A DNA stretch of 64,000 nucleotides from Cacajao melanocephalus (lineage: Eukaryota; Chordata; Mammalia; Primates; Pitheciidae): the NCBI GenBank assembly GCA_963573385.1, contig CAUYLG010038538.1, forward strand, positions 1 through 64,000, given 5' to 3'. Shown here in pieces: positions 61,020 to 64,000 of this stretch. Numbering within the stretch: the first letter of the stretch is position 1; every line of letters starts with the position of its first letter. The position numbers and the translations under genes were made by a program. The notes beneath the pieces are model-generated. The model saw only the letters and a program-made list of their open reading frames with translations. It was not told where the DNA came from and searched no databases.

Positions 61020-61245
61020 TCTCTTAGCACTATCCAAATTATTTATATCAATCATCTACTTTAATGCCCATCACAGTTCTGTGAGATATGTTATCAATAT
61101 ACTCATTTTACCAATGAGACCAAGACTCAGAAAAGACAGGAAAGTTGCCTAAGTCACAGAGTCTGTAAGTACTGGAGCCAGGATTTCATCCCACGAAATC
61201 TGACTCTAGAGGCCAAACCTTAATCATGATGCCATGCTAACAGCA
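61020..61245 (-). mobile_element. MIR, antisense
   Basis: cccatcacagttctgtgaga, cattttaccaatgagaccaa, gttgcctaagtcacagagtc and gagccaggatttcatcccac follow the antisense MIR consensus order well, including the tRNA-derived head. Confidence 0.82.
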
Positions 61246-61704
61246 ATTACAAACACAAATGTGAATATACGTGGTATCCAAATCAGCACAAATGTCTCCA
61301 ACACGGGGTACTTAATGCTTTTAGGAAAATAAATGCTAAGTTTTAAAATTATGTATATTGCACATGTTTTCGATAAAGGTGCTTTACACAGTTGAGTGTG
61401 AATTTAATTTTGATTCTAACTAGCTCAGTTTCTAGAATCTAAGACTTTAATAATGAGAATCAAAGTTTATACTGAGAAAGCTGAATCTTTGAAAGATTCT
61501 AAAGTTTTTTTTCAAAAATGAAAAAAATAAAATGATTTCAGTATAGCCTGATTGTTATGTACTTTAGTTATTTGAAAATTGACAATTTGTTAACGGTTTT
61601 GGAATGAGATAAACTAGGATCAAATCCAAATTTAGTCACTGACTATTGACGTGATCCTGGCCAAAAACTCACTGTTAGGACTCATTGTTGTAATCCTATA
61701 TGTT
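61246..61704. other. Unassigned AT-rich DNA
   Basis: Nothing was recognised. Confidence 0.35.
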
Positions 61705-61720
61705 AAGAAAGAAGACCAAT

Positions 61721-61970
61721 GGGACTCCATGTTTGGGTCGCCTTCCACGAACACTCCCTTTGTGGAAGGCTCTCTTCCCCTCCTAAACTCCATCTCTCTC
61801 TATTCCCTTCTACTCAATGTAGAAGCTGTCTTTCCTTTCCTGGATTCCATCTTTTCTTTCTCTCACTCAGTGTGAGAGTTAGCTGTTTCTTTCTCTCTCC
61901 TTCTCCTATTTCTCTCTCCCTCTCTAAATAAATTAAGAAATAAAATTAAAAATTAAAAAAATTAAAAAAA
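61721..61970 (+). mobile_element. A-tailed retroposed insertion made of hairpin/pyrimidine tandem units
   Basis: It is 250 bp, flanked by a 16 bp near-perfect duplication: aagaaagaagaccaat (61705-61720) and aagaaagtagactaat (61971-61986), 14 of 16 matching. It ends in an A-rich tail (61925-61970). The left duplication starts after TT, as L1-endonuclease targets do, so I infer L1-mediated retroposition. The body is pyrimidine-rich and has three perfect hairpins at 61740-61770, 61807-61825 and 61860-61878, each followed by a similar pyrimidine tail. It is not Alu, L1 or SVA. It could derive from the R/U5 end of an LTR transcript that I do not recognise. Confidence 0.6.
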
Positions 61971-61999
61971 AAGAAAGTAGACTAATTATTACCACAAAT

Positions 62000-62170
62000 G
62001 CTCTTCATGGTCAGGCTACATCAGAATCTAGTAGGAGACTTGCTAAAACTTCACATTTTTAGGACTTAGACCAAAATATATTGAATCAAAATCTCTGATG
62101 GTAGAGATCCACATTTTAAACAAGTCCTCCAAGTGAACATGTAAGCATTGGATTTTGAAAACTAATGGAC
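62000..62170 (+). mobile_element. MER5A-like hAT MITE
   Basis: acatcagaatctagtaggag, acttgctaaaacttcac, ttgaatcaaaatctctgatg and aaacaagtcctccaagtga follow MER5A. Confidence 0.6.
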
Positions 62171-62329
62171 TAGATGACTTAAATATTTCCAAGACACAAT
62201 TTCCCAATTAAAATAAATTACAGCTTCTTTTCTCCAATTTTAAAGAAAAAAAAGCTAATAATTTAATTATATCAAAAATCAGTGAACTACAATTAATAAA
62301 CACCCTGTTTCCCTTTTAAATATAAATTC

Positions 62330-62773
62330 TAAATTTAGGTCATATTTTTGCTCCCACATTTGCATGTATGCTGTTAGAAGTGGCCAGGCTATATCTTGGA
62401 TGCTTTGCTGCTTAGAAATTTCTTCCACCAGATTTTCTAGGTCATCACTCTCAAGTTCAAATTTCCACAGGTTTGTGGGGCATGGTCACAATGTAGCCAT
62501 GTTCTTTGCTAAGGTGTAAACCTGGGTGACCTTTGATGTAGCACCCAGTAAATTACTCATTTCCATCTGAGACCTGATCAACCTGGATTTCACTGTCTAC
62601 TCTACTATCAGCATTTTGATTACAACCAGTCTGTAAGAAATTCCAAACTTTCCCTCACCTTGTCTTTTTGAGCCTTCCAAACTTTCAGCCTCTGCCCATT
62701 GCCCAGTTCCAAAGCTGTGTCCACATTTTCAGACATCTTTTGAGCAATGCTTCCCTCCTTGGTATCAGCTTTT
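62330..62773 (-). mobile_element. MaLR internal sequence (MST/THE1-int 5' part), antisense
   Basis: ttctaggtcatcactctcaa, gttcaaatttccacaggttt, tccatctgagacctgatcaa and ttccaaactttccctcacct follow the antisense THE1/MST internal region. It directly adjoins the LTR at 62774, so on the minus strand the order is LTR then internal region. Confidence 0.78.
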
Positions 62774-63188
62774 TGTGTTAGGCCGTTTTTGCATTACTAT
62801 AAAAAAATCCCAGAGACTGAACAATTCATAAAGAAGAGGTTTAACTGGTCTACAGTTCTTCAGGCATTAATAGAAGCTTGGTGCTGATATCTGCTTGGCT
62901 TCTGAGGAGGTCTCAGGAAGTTTACAATCATGGCAGAAGGTGGATGGGGATCAGGTATATCATGTGGCGAAAGAAGGAGCAAGAGAGACAGAGTGAAGGA
63001 AAGGTGTCACACATTTTTAAATGACCAGATCTCACGAGAACTCACTCACTATTATGAAGACAGCACCAAGCCAAGCCATGAGAGATCTGCCTCCATGACC
63101 TAAACATCTCCAACCAGGCCCCACCCCCAGCATTGAAAATTATGATTAAACATGAGATTTGAGTAGGGACAAATATCCAAACTAATTT
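62774..63188 (-). mobile_element. MaLR LTR (MST-like), antisense, 5' LTR of a partial element
   Basis: It starts tgtgttaggccgtttttgca and includes ggtctcaggaagtttacaat, gatctcacgagaactcactc and taaacatgagatttgagtag, ending near gacaaatatccaaactaa. The internal sequence follows on the minus strand. No clear target duplication was found. Confidence 0.82.
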
Positions 63189-63199
63189 ATAATTTTTTT

Positions 63200-64000
63200 G
63201 TATCTGGAATATTGCAGTCTCACTCTTTTAGCTACTTTTAAATATACAATAAAATATTGTTAACTATAGCCATCCTATTGCACTACTGAATACTCTATCT
63301 TATTCATTCAAACTATTTTTGTACCCATTAACCATCCTCACTTTATCCTCATCCCCTCATTACCCTTCTCAACCTCTGATAACCATCATTCTACTTTCTG
63401 TCTCCATGAGTTCAATTATTCTTTTGTTTTAGCTCCCACATGTGCATTAGAACATGTGATATCTGTCTTTCTGTGCCTGGATCATTTCACTTATCATAAT
63501 GCCCTGCAATTCCGTCTATGTTGTTTCAAATAATAGGATTTTATTCTTTTTTTATGGCTGAATAATATTCCATTGTGTATTATGTACCATGTTTTCTTTA
63601 CCTACGTTTATTTTAAGTTGTTGGACAGTTAGATTGATTTCATATCTTGACTATTGTTAATAGCAATGCAGTAAACATGAAAGTGTAGATATCTCTTCAA
63701 TATATCGATCCCCTTACTTTTGAACAAACACCCAACTGTGGAATTTCTTGACAGTTTCCTCATTCTATTTTTGGCTTTTTGAGAAACCTTCATACTGTTT
63801 TTCGTAGTGGCTGTACTACCTAAATTCCCACCAACAGTGTGCAAGATTTCCCTTTATCCACATCCTGTACAGCATTCATTGCCTGTTTTTCAGATAAAAG
63901 CCATTTTAAGTTTTGATTTCCATTTCTCTGATAATTAATGATGGTGAACATTTTCAATATACCTGTTGGTTATTTGTACGTCTTCTTTTGAGAAATGTCT
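63200..64000 (-). mobile_element. L1M 3' end, antisense, running off the window
   Basis: accattctactttctgtctcc-like text, ttatggctgaataatattcc, gcaatgcagtaaacatgaaa, cccaccaacagtgtgcaag and gataattaatgatggtgaac follow antisense L1M 3' sequence. It has no open ORF2 of note here. Confidence 0.85.

Overview
The window looks like primate, most likely human, nuclear DNA. It is AT-rich, has no bacterial-style gene packing, and is built from layers of Alu, L1, L2, MIR, MaLR LTRs, hAT-Charlie and Tigger elements plus one class I endogenous retrovirus. I see no intact host protein-coding gene, no standard tRNA or rRNA gene, no CRISPR array and no operon. Nearly every long reading frame belongs to a transposon or looks like a chance frame.

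Layout. 1-3510 is an antisense L1 (5'UTR, ORF1, ORF2 endonuclease, then ORF2 reverse transcriptase after an internal deletion) that runs off the left edge. A solo MaLR LTR (3592-3953) and a MER20 (4066-4262) follow. 4.3-17.5 kb is mostly unassigned AT-rich DNA with one Alu, old L1M pieces, MIRs and an L2. At 17605-18317 an L1 with an inverted 5' part sits inside a MER5A. A Tigger-type short element lies at 20859-21296.

22644-31554 is a gamma-like HERV provirus: LTR, long pre-gag leader, gag, pro-pol, env with almost no SU, LTR. It keeps the order of a complete provirus, but every gene is broken by stops and frameshifts, and several catalytic or structural residues are changed. Its GC-rich leader carries an A-box/B-box/T4 arrangement that resembles an RNA polymerase III unit. 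The 3' LTR has a duplication that the 5' LTR lacks.

32-64 kb holds further insertions, many with readable target-site duplications: an L1 3' end, an L2 split by an Alu, a ~1 kb Tigger-type element, a MER1, a MaLR LTR nested inside another MaLR LTR, several Alus, a MaLR LTR with internal sequence, and an antisense L1M running off the right edge. The most unusual piece is at 61721-61970. It is a short A-tailed insertion with a 16 bp near-perfect target duplication, made of three degenerate tandem units that each begin with a perfect hairpin.

The genes do not work together as a pathway. The window is best read as an insertion history. Family names come from recognition by eye. Subfamily names and exact ends would need a RepeatMasker run.
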